From: Siphonodentalium dalli
Lineage: Eukaryota > Mollusca > Scaphopoda > Gadilida > Siphonodentaliidae
Length of the DNA stretch: 64,000 bases
Assembly (NCBI GenBank): GCA_032622095.1
Contig: CP136066.1
Span: forward strand, 55,520,609 to 55,584,608
Direction: 5' to 3'
The position numbers and the translations under genes were made by a program. Below the pieces are notes generated by a model. It was not told where the DNA came from, made no database searches, and saw only the letters and a list, made by a program, of their open reading frames with translations. This document shows, in pieces, positions 33,752 to 44,035 of this stretch; positions within the stretch are counted from its first letter, which is position 1, and each line of letters starts with the position of its first letter.

Positions 33752-34144
33752 CCCTTTACCCAACAAACCGGCCACAACCGGCCAAATAAAGCTTCAACAG
33801 CCTAAAATATCTTCGGTCTGTCTCAATAGAACCATACACATATGGATATCATTGGAACCGGCTCCTTGACCACATTGTGATAGTTACAGTTATGCCCTGT
33901 GCCAATGCATTCTCTTATATATGCGAGTCGACCATAGGTCGCCTCGCATATATAAGAGAATGCATTGGCCTAAAAAAAATCTTTTTTTTAACACTTTTTA
34001 CCATTTTTTCTTACATTCTTTAACAATTTTATAATTTTTAATGTGTTAAGCTAATGCATTCTCTTATATATGCGAGGCGACCTATGGTCGACTCGCATAT
34101 ATAAGAGAATGCATTGGCACATGGCCCTTCTGTTGGGTAAAGGG
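33752..34144. mobile_element. piggyBac-like MITE, CCCTTTACCC family, copy 4
   Basis: TTAA at 33748-33751 and 34145-34148. The ends CCCTTTACCCAACA and TGTTGGGTAAAGGG are perfect inverted repeats. Same orientation and almost the same sequence as copy 1 at 9179. Type I hairpins at 33900-33968 and about 34050-34118. Confidence 0.88.
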
Positions 34145-34396
34145 TTAATGAAAATTCTCTAAGGTCATTTGAGGTCTCCATGGTATCTGAACGATAAATG
34201 ATCAACAAAAGCGAAGATAATGTTAAGACCTGTCCTCAGGTCATTTTCAGCTTTAATGTACACCATAAACCATTCACAAACAGCTCATAAAGAGGCAATA
34301 GATGATCATTTTTCCGACCTCGCTTTAATGTCAGTTGTTTACAGCAGCTTGATATTCAGTGGATTTGATAACATCGATTTATAAACACATCAAATA

Positions 34397-34609
34397 CAGT
34401 AATGGCCTAAATAATCAACTTCTTAACCACAGCAGAATTATGGGTAACTTTTCAGGATTTAGTCCGAAATATGGCTTGTTGCCATTCATCGGAAAGTTCT
34501 CAGTGAGAGCTTTCCAATGAATGGCAACAAGCCATATTTCCGACTAAATCGTGAAAAGTTACCCATAATTCTGCTGTGGTTAAGGAGTCGATTATTTAGG
34601 GCATTACTG
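34397..34609. mobile_element. Palindromic CAGTAATG MITE, copy 1 (Tc1/mariner-like)
   Basis: 213 bp, almost wholly palindromic, with arms of about 105 bp. Starts CAGTAATGGCC, ends GGGCATTACTG, and is flanked by TA on both sides. CAGT ends and a TA duplication are typical of Tc1/mariner-type elements. Internal motif 'cacagcagaattatgggta' is present in both arms. Confidence 0.85.
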
Positions 34610-34646
34610 TAAGTATGATAGATGAACAATTTCCCACCTCACTTAA

Positions 34647-35123
34647 CACTTCCATGACTGGGAGCTTCTTGAAATTTTGCGAGAAACCCTGTGCCAATGC
34701 ATTATTTTAAATATGCGAGTCTCCCATAGGGAGCCTCGCATATATAAGAGAATGCATTGGACTAACAACATTTACCTTGACCTTCTAATTATAGCCAGTG
34801 CATTCTCCTATATATGTGAGGTTTCCTGTGGGAGACTCGCATATACAGTAATGCCCTAAATAATCGACTCCTTAACCAAAGGAGAATTATGGGTAATTTT
34901 TCATGATTTAGTCAGAAATATGGCTTGTTGCCATTCATCGGAAAGCTCTCACTGAGAGCTTTCCGATGAATGGCAAAAAGCCATTTTCTGATTAAATCCT
35001 GAAAAATTACCCATAATTCTGCTATGGTTAAGGAGTCGATTATTTAGGGCATTACTGTATAAGAGAATGCATTGGCAGAGGGTCTTTAAAGTTGCGCCAG
35101 TGCAGGCTCCTGGTCTGAGAGGG
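34647..35123. mobile_element. piggyBac-like MITE, CCCTTTCATGA family, copy 3, carrying a nested MITE
   Basis: TTAA at 34643-34646 and 35124-35127. The left end begins CACTTCCATGACTGGGAGC and the right end is TGAGAGGG. The first type II hairpin is at 34692-34760. The second is split by the 212-bp CAGTAATG element at 34846-35057, after 'gactcgcatata' and before 'taagagaatgcattgg'. Confidence 0.82.
34846..35057. mobile_element. Palindromic CAGTAATG MITE, copy 2, nested
   Basis: CAGTAATGCCC to GGGCATTACTG, with TA at 34844-34845 and 35058-35059. Inserted in the right arm of the second hairpin of the host MITE. Confidence 0.88.
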
Positions 35124-35127
35124 TTAA

Positions 35128-36690
35128 ATGTCAGTTGTTTGATGACATTGATTTATAAACACCTCAAAATAAGTAAGATAGATGAAAATTTTTCGACCCT
35201 GGCTTAAATGTCAGTTGTTTACAGCAGCTGGATATTCAATGGATTTGAGGACATTGATTTATAAACACCTCAAATAAGTTTCACCCTGACATATTACTGT
35301 ATTTCGAGAATCTGGATGCCGATTGTCAGGAAACTTTACATGTGTATTCACCATCCTAGCACTGATGAAGTGCGCTATTGTGGACCTGCTGTTATCAATT
35401 GATACTATATCAAGATAGGCCTTAAGGGATGGATTGTATAAACGACAATTACACCCTATCGACCTGATTCTATGACAACCTAACATTGTATGGTCACAAA
35501 CAAGTCTTCAGTGCATATAGTGCATATATAAAATCAATTCCCTTTCACTGAAGCAAATGTAATAATAATTTTCAACTGCACCCCCCCCCCCCCCCCCTGT
35601 TGAACAGTTTTGCATAATTCCATGCCATTCGGTTAGAACTTTCCGACTGGTACCTCCTCAAGCTTTCCAACTGTTGGGAATTTATAACCTGACACCCCCC
35701 CCCCCCCACAAGGAAAATTGGAAAATTTCGAACTGACCTCCATTTCAGACCAAATTAAGTCCAAAAGTAGAAAAATATGCTACTGTTGTTCTAAAAGCAA
35801 CCAATTCCCCACAAATTACTGGTTGTATAATCAAATGAGAACAATTTCAAGCTATATGTGGTGTAAAATATCAAACCAATGTTGTGTCCATGATATTTCC
35901 AACTGTGTGAAAAATTTTACCGAAGTTGGGGGGTAGGAGTGACGTTATATTATCTGTCAAAAACAATATATTACATCCATTTCAGTTTTAGTCAGATTTG
36001 CATTGCTAAAATAATAAATGACCCAAGGCTTTTTCAAATGGCTCAAAAAATATTAAGAATGACCCAATTTTTCCGGGGACCATAATGGAAATAAATGGGC
36101 GTGGCCTGCTCAGTGGTCTGCTTATTATTTTATCCCCGATAACATTCAGTCACATGACAGTGCACCCAAATGATTTTCTATATTCTGAGCTCTTACTATT
36201 ACACATCACAGCTTTAAATGAGATTATGACATATATTATACATCACAGTATAATATATAGAAAAAGATTTTACTTATGTTCTACACACAGTTTATATACA
36301 TATAATGTTATACTATTTTTCTGTAACATTGCACTGTCAACATGAAAATGATTGTTATCAAAATAAAATCTAATCTAATTTTGCCCCAGGGCAGATACTG
36401 TTAACAAATCTTTTTATCTCCACCTGTGAGAAAATGAAATTTCTACTAGGGTGAAACAAATTAGTCACCACAGCGTCACCTTAAGTTCTTTGCAACATAA
36501 CTGGTCAACATGCATTACACACAGCACACACACCGCATGTATGACATGTAACCATGAAATACTCAACAAAGACCAAATCAGAAATTCAAAGTGGTTAATT
36601 TGCATATTATGTACATCAAGTAAACATTCATGACACACAATAGCAGTGAACATTCTATAATGGCTTTATATCAAATATCTAATGTTAGGC
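35128..36690. other. No gene seen; poly-C tracts
   Basis: Poly-C runs lie near 35580-35598 and 35694-35707. 'aatgtcagttgtttacagcagct' and the ensuing 'ttgataaacacctcaaat' style text near 34330 and 35210 indicate a degraded duplication. No coding frame or further element recognised. Confidence 0.45.
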
Positions 36691-36877
36691 TGAACCAATT
36701 TGATTTACTGGTGAGCACATGACTACTGTAAGTCTAGTATATTCTGAATTAATGCATGTACAATTCTATGAATGTGAGGGATTTGACTCACTAAATTCTG
36801 CAAATGTCAGACACACTACATCCAGACTGGCTCAATACCCAGTGCACAGTAATTTACCTAAATAATCGACTCCTTAA

Positions 36878-39373
36878 CTCTTTCACTGCGACTCAGCACC
36901 ACAGACGGATTCCCCACTGCCAAGCATACAATACATGTACATGTATACAAGCATTATGGGTGTATATAAGTAACATAGGGTATCTCAAGTATCGCTTGGA
37001 ATAATGTATTGAAACTTCATATGTGACTAGACATCGCAAGTTCATAGCCACTCACGCCACCACCATAGAGGTCACGTGACCTTGGTGGCCATCTTGGTTT
37101 ACACACTAATGGATATGTTTCATGCCAATTCATGCGTATATGGGTATATTTGGGTGCTATCGAAGCAGAAAATTGCCATTGGTCATTCTCAATACTTATT
37201 TCTTACGTTAGTTGTCATCTTTCAGGGAGGGACCCTTACCCGTACAAAATGTGCTATATATACCCATATTTGAATAGGTCAAGTGACCATGGTGATTACC
37301 ATGAACGTATGCATGAGTGGTCACATACCATGTACATACATGTATAGGTGCGGGTAATGCATTAACATTTCAATATATCGTAAATGTCTGACTTATGTTG
37401 TTGGACCATATAGACATATTGATATGTTGGAGCCACATTGGCCACCTCAAATTGGTCACGTGACCTTGGTGGCCATCTTGGATCTACATATAACACCAGT
37501 ATGGCCGTATGTTTTGGGTATTTTCCGACTTCATTATGTTATAAGCATTTGATGGACATGTCATATTGGGTAGGTTGCTGTATTTGAGTTTCCATTTTAT
37601 ATTATTGGTAAAAATGTGATAGCTAGAGATACACACATGACCTATGAAAAGACCACGTGACCATGGCATCACCAAGTGCCCTTATATAACGGTTCACGTT
37701 ATATAGTTGTCATATAGTTATATAGTTATATGGATGTGGTAGCCCAGTGGGTAGAGTGTCGGACTTGTAATGGTGTTAATGCACCGGCGTGAGTTCGCGC
37801 CTCGCTCGGTGGACTATTGTCTCCACAACAGTGGCTTGGCCGAATTGAGCGGTGTGTGTGCTATATATAGCCACACGCTGTTTCAAATCTCGCGCCAGGT
37901 TCTGACCCTTGGGCAAGGTCACTTGTACTGTGCTCGCTTCGTCGTACCTAGACGAGAAATAGGTACCTGGTTGTTGGGTATCCGTAAGCCGCTCTAGTGA
38001 AGCGCCTGTAAAATGGCAGCAGGCACAAAGACTCGGCATTACCCATAAAAAACAGCTGGGGTAATAATGTAAGCGCTTAGAGCTACACCAGGGATTAAGC
38101 ACTATATAAACTAGAATGCACTCAGAGAGATGCCAACGTGCGCAAAAATGTAATAAACAATAATTAAAAAAATAATTTCACTGTATTTTACTTAATTTAT
38201 TTAATTTAATGTTAGCAAAAAAAGACAATTACCATTTCTCATTTCATCACAGATAAAAGGCAAATTACTATATTAATCATTTAAGTAATTAAAACCAATT
38301 CCATGTTGCCGAAAGGATGAGACTTTAATATCGATTACATTTTTTTCAGCGGCATATTTTCATTTTCATTTTCCGATAGTCAAAGTTGACCAAAGGAGCA
38401 ATTATAAGAAATAATTAATACTATTTGTGTAAATATTGATAGCAGCCAATATGCAACAATAAATATAAATAATTAATCAATAATTAATCAATAACGATCA
38501 TTTTATGTAATAATAAACTCTTCAAACGGTGTTTGTGTCAACAAATGCGTTTTGTTTTGTGTTACGTTATTCGTCGTATTTGACCCGGAACTCGGCTGAA
38601 GGTTAGGCTATTCAGCCTATTGCGTTGAATTACGAAATCGCGTTTTGAATGTCTCTCTTTTCCCGCACGATAAAAAGAGGTCTTCGCACGAACCAAAAAT
38701 GATAAAACTTCCCAATTATAAGTAAAAATACCCAAATGAAGGAGTCTATGTATGTCCCGAAGGAGTCTATAGACTCTTTGATGTAGAGTTCTGATGGAGA
38801 AAATGTAGGTCGATCTATTTTTGTCATAACTCTGACGTATTTTGACCTGGGAGAAAAAATCGAAATCTAGGCTCACTACGAGTATGCCAGTTTTAAATAT
38901 AGAAACAGGGAATCCCGACAAATGGCGATATCGGCGACAAACAAATAATCGAAAACAACACATAAAATAAACATAGCAAAAACGCGGCACAGTAAAAATG
39001 TCAGAACGCCACGACGTTTTACGTCGTTTTTGGCGACGTCATGGGGTGAAACGGAGTGACACCAACCTACGAATCTGTCTGATCGCCATACTGTTGCGCG
39101 AGCGCACGTAATGATATGCATTATTATTATTATAGTCCTATATATATATATATACACAGAGACTGCCTCTTTTCCTGGTGTCATATAGTCTGGAACTTAT
39201 AAAAATGTCATGTATGTGCCCATCACTGGAACTCATATCAGTCATATTCACTGGACGGCCATATCTACACCACATGCACCCGTCCTGCTGGTAGCATGTA
39301 CCCGATTTCGACTCAAGTCGCTATCGGCAGTGTATGGGTATTTCGACTGTAGTCGCGATCGGCAGTGAAAGAG
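36878..39373. mobile_element. 2.5-kb TTAA element, CTCTTTCACTGC family, without transposase
   Basis: TTAA at 36874-36877 and 39374-39377. The ends CTCTTTCACTGC and GCAGTGAAAGAG are inverted repeats. Length 2496 bp would suit an autonomous piggyBac element, but no frame exceeds 142 residues and none resembles a transposase. Contains direct copies of 'ggtcacgtgaccttggtggc' at about 37070 and 37455, a SINE at about 37736-38111 and a very AT-rich block at 38110-38530. Confidence 0.8.
37736..38111 (+). mobile_element. tRNA-derived SINE with a Deu-like tail
   Basis: A box TAGCCCAGTGGG (37740-37751) and B box GAGTTCGCGCC (37791-37801) form a tRNA-like pol III promoter. The 3' part 'gtaagcgcttagagctacac' to 'gcactatataaac' (38069-38111) resembles the conserved Deu-type central/3' domain of metazoan SINEs. 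That resemblance is from memory and was not aligned. It lies inside the 2.5-kb TTAA element. Confidence 0.65.
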
Positions 39374-39714
39374 TTAACCACAGCAGAATTATGGGTAACT
39401 TTTCAGGATTTAGTCGGAAATATTTCCCATATTTAGCCATATTTCCGACTAAATCCTGAAAAATTAACCATAATTCTGCTGTGGTTAAGGAGTTGATTAT
39501 TTAGGGCATTACAATATATGTGGTTGCTTATCGTATATACATCGCCACAGTAGACTATCCAATCAAGAGGGTTTGAAATGAGAATGTGTACTGCAGAAGC
39601 TAGAGAAGATAACAGATACCCTGTAAATTTAGCAGCTTTGGTTTATGCATTAATTGAGAATATTCTAGACTTAAGAGTACAGTCGGCTGCTCACCAGTAA
39701 ATCAAATTGGTTCA

Positions 39715-40093
39715 AATCAAATCAGATTTGACAAAAAGCCACAGCAGGCTAGCATCACCAAATTCACCCTCAGGGGACCTCATTCTGCTCAGGCCTCAAC
39801 TGTTATGGGAGATCTAGGATCAGATTGAAGTTCCCCAGTTGAAGTTAGTGATGTTCACACATTAGTTACCTCAATTATGCAATTTATCTTCTGATATAGA
39901 GACTCAACAGGACGGAAAAAGTAACTAAAACAATGTTAATTTGAGACTAGATATTTCCCAGAAGATAAGGCCTTAGCAGATTGAGGTCCACAGAGGCTGA
40001 ATTTGGTGATGCTAGCCTATTGTGCGGGATAGCATCACTAAATTAGCCCTCTGGGGACCTCATTCTGCAAATGTCAGACACACTAAATTCTGA
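39715..40093. mobile_element. Palindromic 'GGACCTCATTCTGC' MITE family: a fragment and a copy
   Basis: 39745-39800 is a half element ('gctagcatcaccaaattcac' to 'ggggacctcattctgc'). 39985-40090 is a palindromic copy with 'gaatttggtgatgctagc' facing 'agcatcactaaatt'. The same family occurs at 40662-40797 and 54543-54692. Confidence 0.65.
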
Positions 40094-40661
40094 CTTAGAA
40101 ATAAACCCACCTAGTATATAAAATAGTTATGTCTGGTGATTATGACTGCAGATTGTTCCAAAATTGGACTGTACATAAAGACATATTATGGAATTATTCG
40201 GGTGCATGAAACTGATAAGTTAGTACATTGTACTCAGGCACTGTGCCAACTGGGGGGAATGTAGAATTCTACTAATATCGCCGAAAAATCTCAATGAAAT
40301 CAACCACACCACTCGTTAGAAAATATCGCCTGAACAACGCGCAATTGTAAATATTTACATCTCGATTCGGGATGAAACAAACGGTGATAAACCAGCGCAA
40401 ATTATTTCGTCATCAAGAGTCATTAAATTTAATTGATATGACAATGTAAGAATGATGGTGTGTGAAGTAATTTGGATTTATATTCGTAAAAATAACTACT
40501 TTGAGCAAGATTATTCGATTATTTCTATTTGATCACCCTACCAGAGTGTTTCACAACACTTTAATATAATCAGGGCAACGACAGGGCCTGAATGCGAAAT
40601 AGCAAGGTTTTTCCCCAATTTCTGACCCCTAAAATTCCCAATTCACATAAACTCTTGGTTG

Positions 40662-40797
40662 GCAAGCCTGAAAATAGTGTGTCTGTCATTTGTAGAATGA
40701 GGTCCCCAGATGGTGAATTTAGTGATGCTAGCCCACACAGCGGGATGGATAGCATCACCAAATTCACCCTCTGAGGACCTCATTCTGCTTAGGCCTC
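40662..40797. mobile_element. Palindromic 'GGACCTCATTCTGC' MITE, copy
   Basis: 'gtagaatgaggtccccagat' and 'ggtgaatttagtgatgctag' face 'agcatcaccaaattcaccct' and 'gaggacctcattctgc' around a 13-bp loop. The outer stem 'gtgtgtctgtcattt' is only on the left side. Non-coding. Confidence 0.7.
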
Positions 40798-40859
40798 ATC
40801 TTCTGGGATGCCATAGCCCACTACACGTTATAGCTCACCCAAAATTGGACTGTACTTAA

Positions 40860-40983
40860 TCCTTCCATGAAATTCTTGAAATTTTGTGAAAACGCTGTCC
40901 CTATGGGAGATTCACATATATAAGAGAAATCACTTGCACAGGATCTTTAATGCTGCACCAGCGCAGCTCCCATCATGAAAGGG
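40860..40983. mobile_element. piggyBac-like MITE, CCCTTTCATGA family, deleted copy
   Basis: TTAA at 40856-40859 and 40984-40987. The ends are TCCTTCCATGA and ATCATGAAAGGG. Only part of one type II hairpin remains, followed by 'gatctttaatgctgcaccag'. Length 124 bp against about 260 for full copies. Confidence 0.7.
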
Positions 40984-41397
40984 TTAATATATAAATCTGG
41001 GATTTTTTTCGGGTAACAGATTGGCCCGGTTCCCTAAGGGAAATAGTCAGGTTTTTTCTCCCAATTTCTGAACCCTAAAATTTCCAATTTACAAAAACCC
41101 TTTGTTGGAGAACAAAACATAGGATTTCCTCTTGATGTTATCAAGATATTTTTATGGTTTGTATAAAATATAAATAAACATTCTATTATATAAAGAAATT
41201 AAACTGGTGGATCACACTGATTTTCACCATGATAATACTTGTTCCTAACTTCTGTTGATAACAGGAAATACCAATGATGTTTTACATACATTTTCTGAAA
41301 GCAAAGGGCCCAGGACCCTTTCGCCAAAATGACATAAGAATTCCTGACAATGATCATATGGGTGAAGTCATTGTTCACTGGAAGCAATCAACATTAA

Positions 41398-41520
41398 CCC
41401 TTTCATGATGGGAGCCACGCTGGTGCAGCATTAAAGATCCTGTGCCACTGCATTCTCTTATATATGTGAGTCTCCCATAGGAGGCTCACATATATAAGAG
41501 AATGCACTGGCTTACAAGGT
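41398..41520. mobile_element. piggyBac-like MITE, CCCTTTCATGA family, left half
   Basis: TTAA at 41394-41397, then CCCTTTCATGATGGGAGC, 'gcagcattaaagatcctgtg' and one full type II hairpin (about 41447-41513). The right half is absent. Confidence 0.7.
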
Positions 41521-41585
41521 CAATATTCTAAAAGAAAAACTAATGTGGACAAATCAAAATGTCCCAAAAACATGTCTGTACTTAA

Positions 41586-41886
41586 AGATGCATAATCCGA
41601 TTTAACGCCACTAAATTACTACTTCTTTAGGCTTTGGGGGTAAAAAATATTTGATTTGAGTCAAGGAACCCACCCATCAAAGCTCAGAGTTATCAGATAT
41701 CGATTTTTGAAAACTGTTATTTTCACCACCTGGAATATTCGACGAGCCAACCGATGCATACTCTCGATACCAAATTGTGCTGAACAAAATGTTGATATAT
41801 ATAACATGTTTTGGAAAATATTTGATGAACTGTTGTTGTTGTTGGAATCTGATGATATGGGGATCATCAAATCGGATTGTGCACCT
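41586..41886 (-). mobile_element. TTAA repeat family 'AGGTACNCAATCC', copy 4, inverted
   Basis: TTAA at 41582-41585 and 41887-41890. Ends AGATGCATAATCCGAT and ATCGGATTGTGCACCT. The interior is the reverse complement of copies 1-3. It shares its right TTAA with the next element. Confidence 0.82.
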
Positions 41887-41890
41887 TTAA

Positions 41891-42286
41891 CCCTTTCTAT
41901 ACTAAACACTCATTGATGAATTACAGTAATGCTCTAAATAATCGACTCCTTAACCACATTATAATTATGGGTAATTTTTCAGGATTTAGTCACAGAGCTT
42001 TCCGATGAATGGCAACAAGCCATATTTACGACTAAATCCTGAAAAATTACTCATAATTCTGCTGTGGTTAAGGAGTCGATTATTTAGAGCATTACTGTAT
42101 TCATATAAAACTTATTAACTTGTTATCGGAACATTTCCCATCTTGAATACTTCAGCACTTGTATTATCTTTTCTGTCTGACTGTCATCTGCTAATTTATC
42201 CTGAACACCCCTCCAGTTGAATAATAGACCATTCAAATGCATACTTTGATAACTTGAGCGGGAGAATCCATTTAGTATAGAAAGGG
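41891..42286. mobile_element. piggyBac-like MITE, CCCTTTCTATACT family, copy 1, carrying a nested MITE
   Basis: TTAA at 41887-41890 and 42287-42290. The ends CCCTTTCTATACTAAA and TTTAGTATAGAAAGGG are perfect inverted repeats. A CAGTAATG MITE is nested at 41934-42097. The remainder aligns with the uninterrupted copy at 62355-62610 ('tgtcatctgctaattt', 'gaataatagaccattc'). Confidence 0.85.
41934..42097. mobile_element. Palindromic CAGTAATG MITE, copy 4, nested
   Basis: CAGTAATGCTC to GAGCATTACTG, with TA at 41932-41933 and 42098-42099. About 50 bp of the left arm tip is missing compared with full copies. Confidence 0.85.
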
Positions 42287-42290
42287 TTAA

Positions 42291-44035
42291 ATTCTGTTTA
42301 TAGCTCTTGGTCCAGAAATATTCTCAAAGTAATGTGGATAAAAGAAACGATGTCCCACAAATATTACTGTACTTAACACAATGACCACAACGATGGACTC
42401 ATTGTTTTATTATATGCATCAGAACAATTAGTTGTTAAACAACAGGCACCAAATCCCTATTTTGGAATCAGACACCATTAGTTTGAAGTGGATCATACAT
42501 TAAGAAATACACATCGATGTTAATCTGTTCCTTCATATTGATTCAATGCTGTTTATAGCTTCTTGGATCTTGAGTTCTTTAAAGACGCTAACATTTAATG
42601 ACATCAGGTTTGCAGTGACCCAGTACTGAAAAAAAAAATTAAGACTATTATTAGACAATGTTAATGGACGATGTTTTTCAGATATAAAGTGAAGATGAAG
42701 ACGGTTCTTTTGAATTGGTGACAGAAAATAACTTGTTGTTGTTTTGCTGTGTCATGCTTGGAAGGTGGACGCACCGAGTGATATATTTATGGTGGTAGCT
42801 AGGGTCAATGGATATCTTTTAAAGACATGAATGGTGTTTGCAATCGGAACAGCTGCTGGAAAATTAAATAAAGTTTGTTAAACCAGTAAAATTCAATCAA
42901 CAAGTTGAACCAAAAACTTTACAACAAGGATCAAAAGAATCTTTCAATAATTTTCGAGGTCTTCTTAGCTCAGACACAGCACGCGAAAGAAAATTGATAT
43001 GTGAATATATTTCATGTTCTCTAGACTGACAGGGTCCTCCACAGATGTTTCACCTATTATAGTCAATTTATAGTCACCAAATATATGATTTCTTTCTCAG
43101 ATGTATATGTACATGTATATATATTATGTTATGACAGACACCATTGTTTTATGGTTTGTTTCTATGAATCTTATCTTATGTTATATATCAAATTAAAGGA
43201 CATTACATGACACATCTGATTTTGCTAGTTGCCAGCTTCAATAAGTGTCCCAAAATAGAGTTTTCATCGGAGATATCTCTTACCCCTATGATAAAATAAC
43301 AATTTCCTCGAGTACAAGTGTCATTGCATAAACATTAATTACTGTGGTTATAGAGTCTGAACAAGATATCGTTTATATTAATTAGAAATGATCATAAAAT
43401 TACAATATATAAGCTAGTTAGAAAAAATGGGATAAATATCTTGAAATCTGTTGAAATTGCGAAAAATTACTTGGATTTTGAAGAAAAAAAACATGTCACA
43501 TATAATTGGCTATAACATACATAGGCTATTGACCCGCAAGGACTCAAATATTGCCAACAAGACCATGCACAACTATTTTAATGATGAAAATGCGCTATGG
43601 GTGTAAACTTAACCCCACACCCTAAAATATAATTTTCCCAGAAAAACAAATGGTCTAGTTACCTTTATGTGCATATAATGAAACAGTGTAGATAGTGATG
43701 AAGGGGTATTATAAATAACCGTGTATGAACGTGTTCCAAGATTAAAATTATAAAACTATTAATGAACGAGAGGCCGATCACGATCGGCAGATGTTTAACC
43801 CATCCCTTGGCGATAGTAAATTACTATGATCGGAATCATAAATGAGAGTTTTGATGTTGAATTATAGAGTATACTCTTATGTACAATTATAGACAAATGT
43901 ACATAACACAATTTATTGGAATTTATGGGTCAATCGCATTTATAAGAGAATGCACTGGCACAGAATCTGTAATGCTGCACAAGCACAGCCTTGGATTAAA
44001 TGTGAAAAGATGACCCGGAAATGGAATACTTGGCT
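42291..44035. other. No gene seen; MITE scrap
   Basis: Intergenic AT-rich sequence. About 43945-43990 is a scrap of the CCCTTTCATGA family ('ataagagaatgcactggcac' then 'taatgctgcac'). 43796 onward shares 'gttgaattatagagtatact' with 29910. Confidence 0.45.

Larger units (their letters stand above)
36847..39512. mobile_element. Palindromic CAGTAATG MITE, copy 3, split by a 2.5-kb insertion
   Basis: The left piece 36847-36877 (CAGTAATTTACC to CTCCTTAA) and right piece 39374-39512 (TTAACCACAGCAG to GGGCATTAC) are the two parts of one palindromic MITE. The split is at the TTAA inside 'ctccttaaccacag', exactly where the internal element has its TTAA duplication. Confidence 0.82.
36691..39714. mobile_element. 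Outer inverted-repeat element enclosing nested insertions
   Basis: TGAACCAATTTGATTTACTG at 36691 and the next 47 bp have an inverted copy at 39645-39714. Between the arms lie a split CAGTAATG MITE, a 2.5-kb TTAA element inside that, and a SINE inside the TTAA element. The outer element's true ends are not resolved. Confidence 0.6.

Noticed and set aside
37070-37665. 'ggtcacgtgacc' palindromes as regulatory E-box sites
   Set aside because: They lie in a duplicated segment within a transposable element, with no nearby gene to regulate.
37736-37805. Functional tRNA gene
   Set aside because: A and B boxes are present, but the cloverleaf is incomplete and the sequence continues into a SINE body.
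38562-38990. 142-residue minus-strand frame as a remnant piggyBac transposase
   Set aside because: No catalytic-acid spacing or C-terminal cysteine-rich domain of that family is visible.
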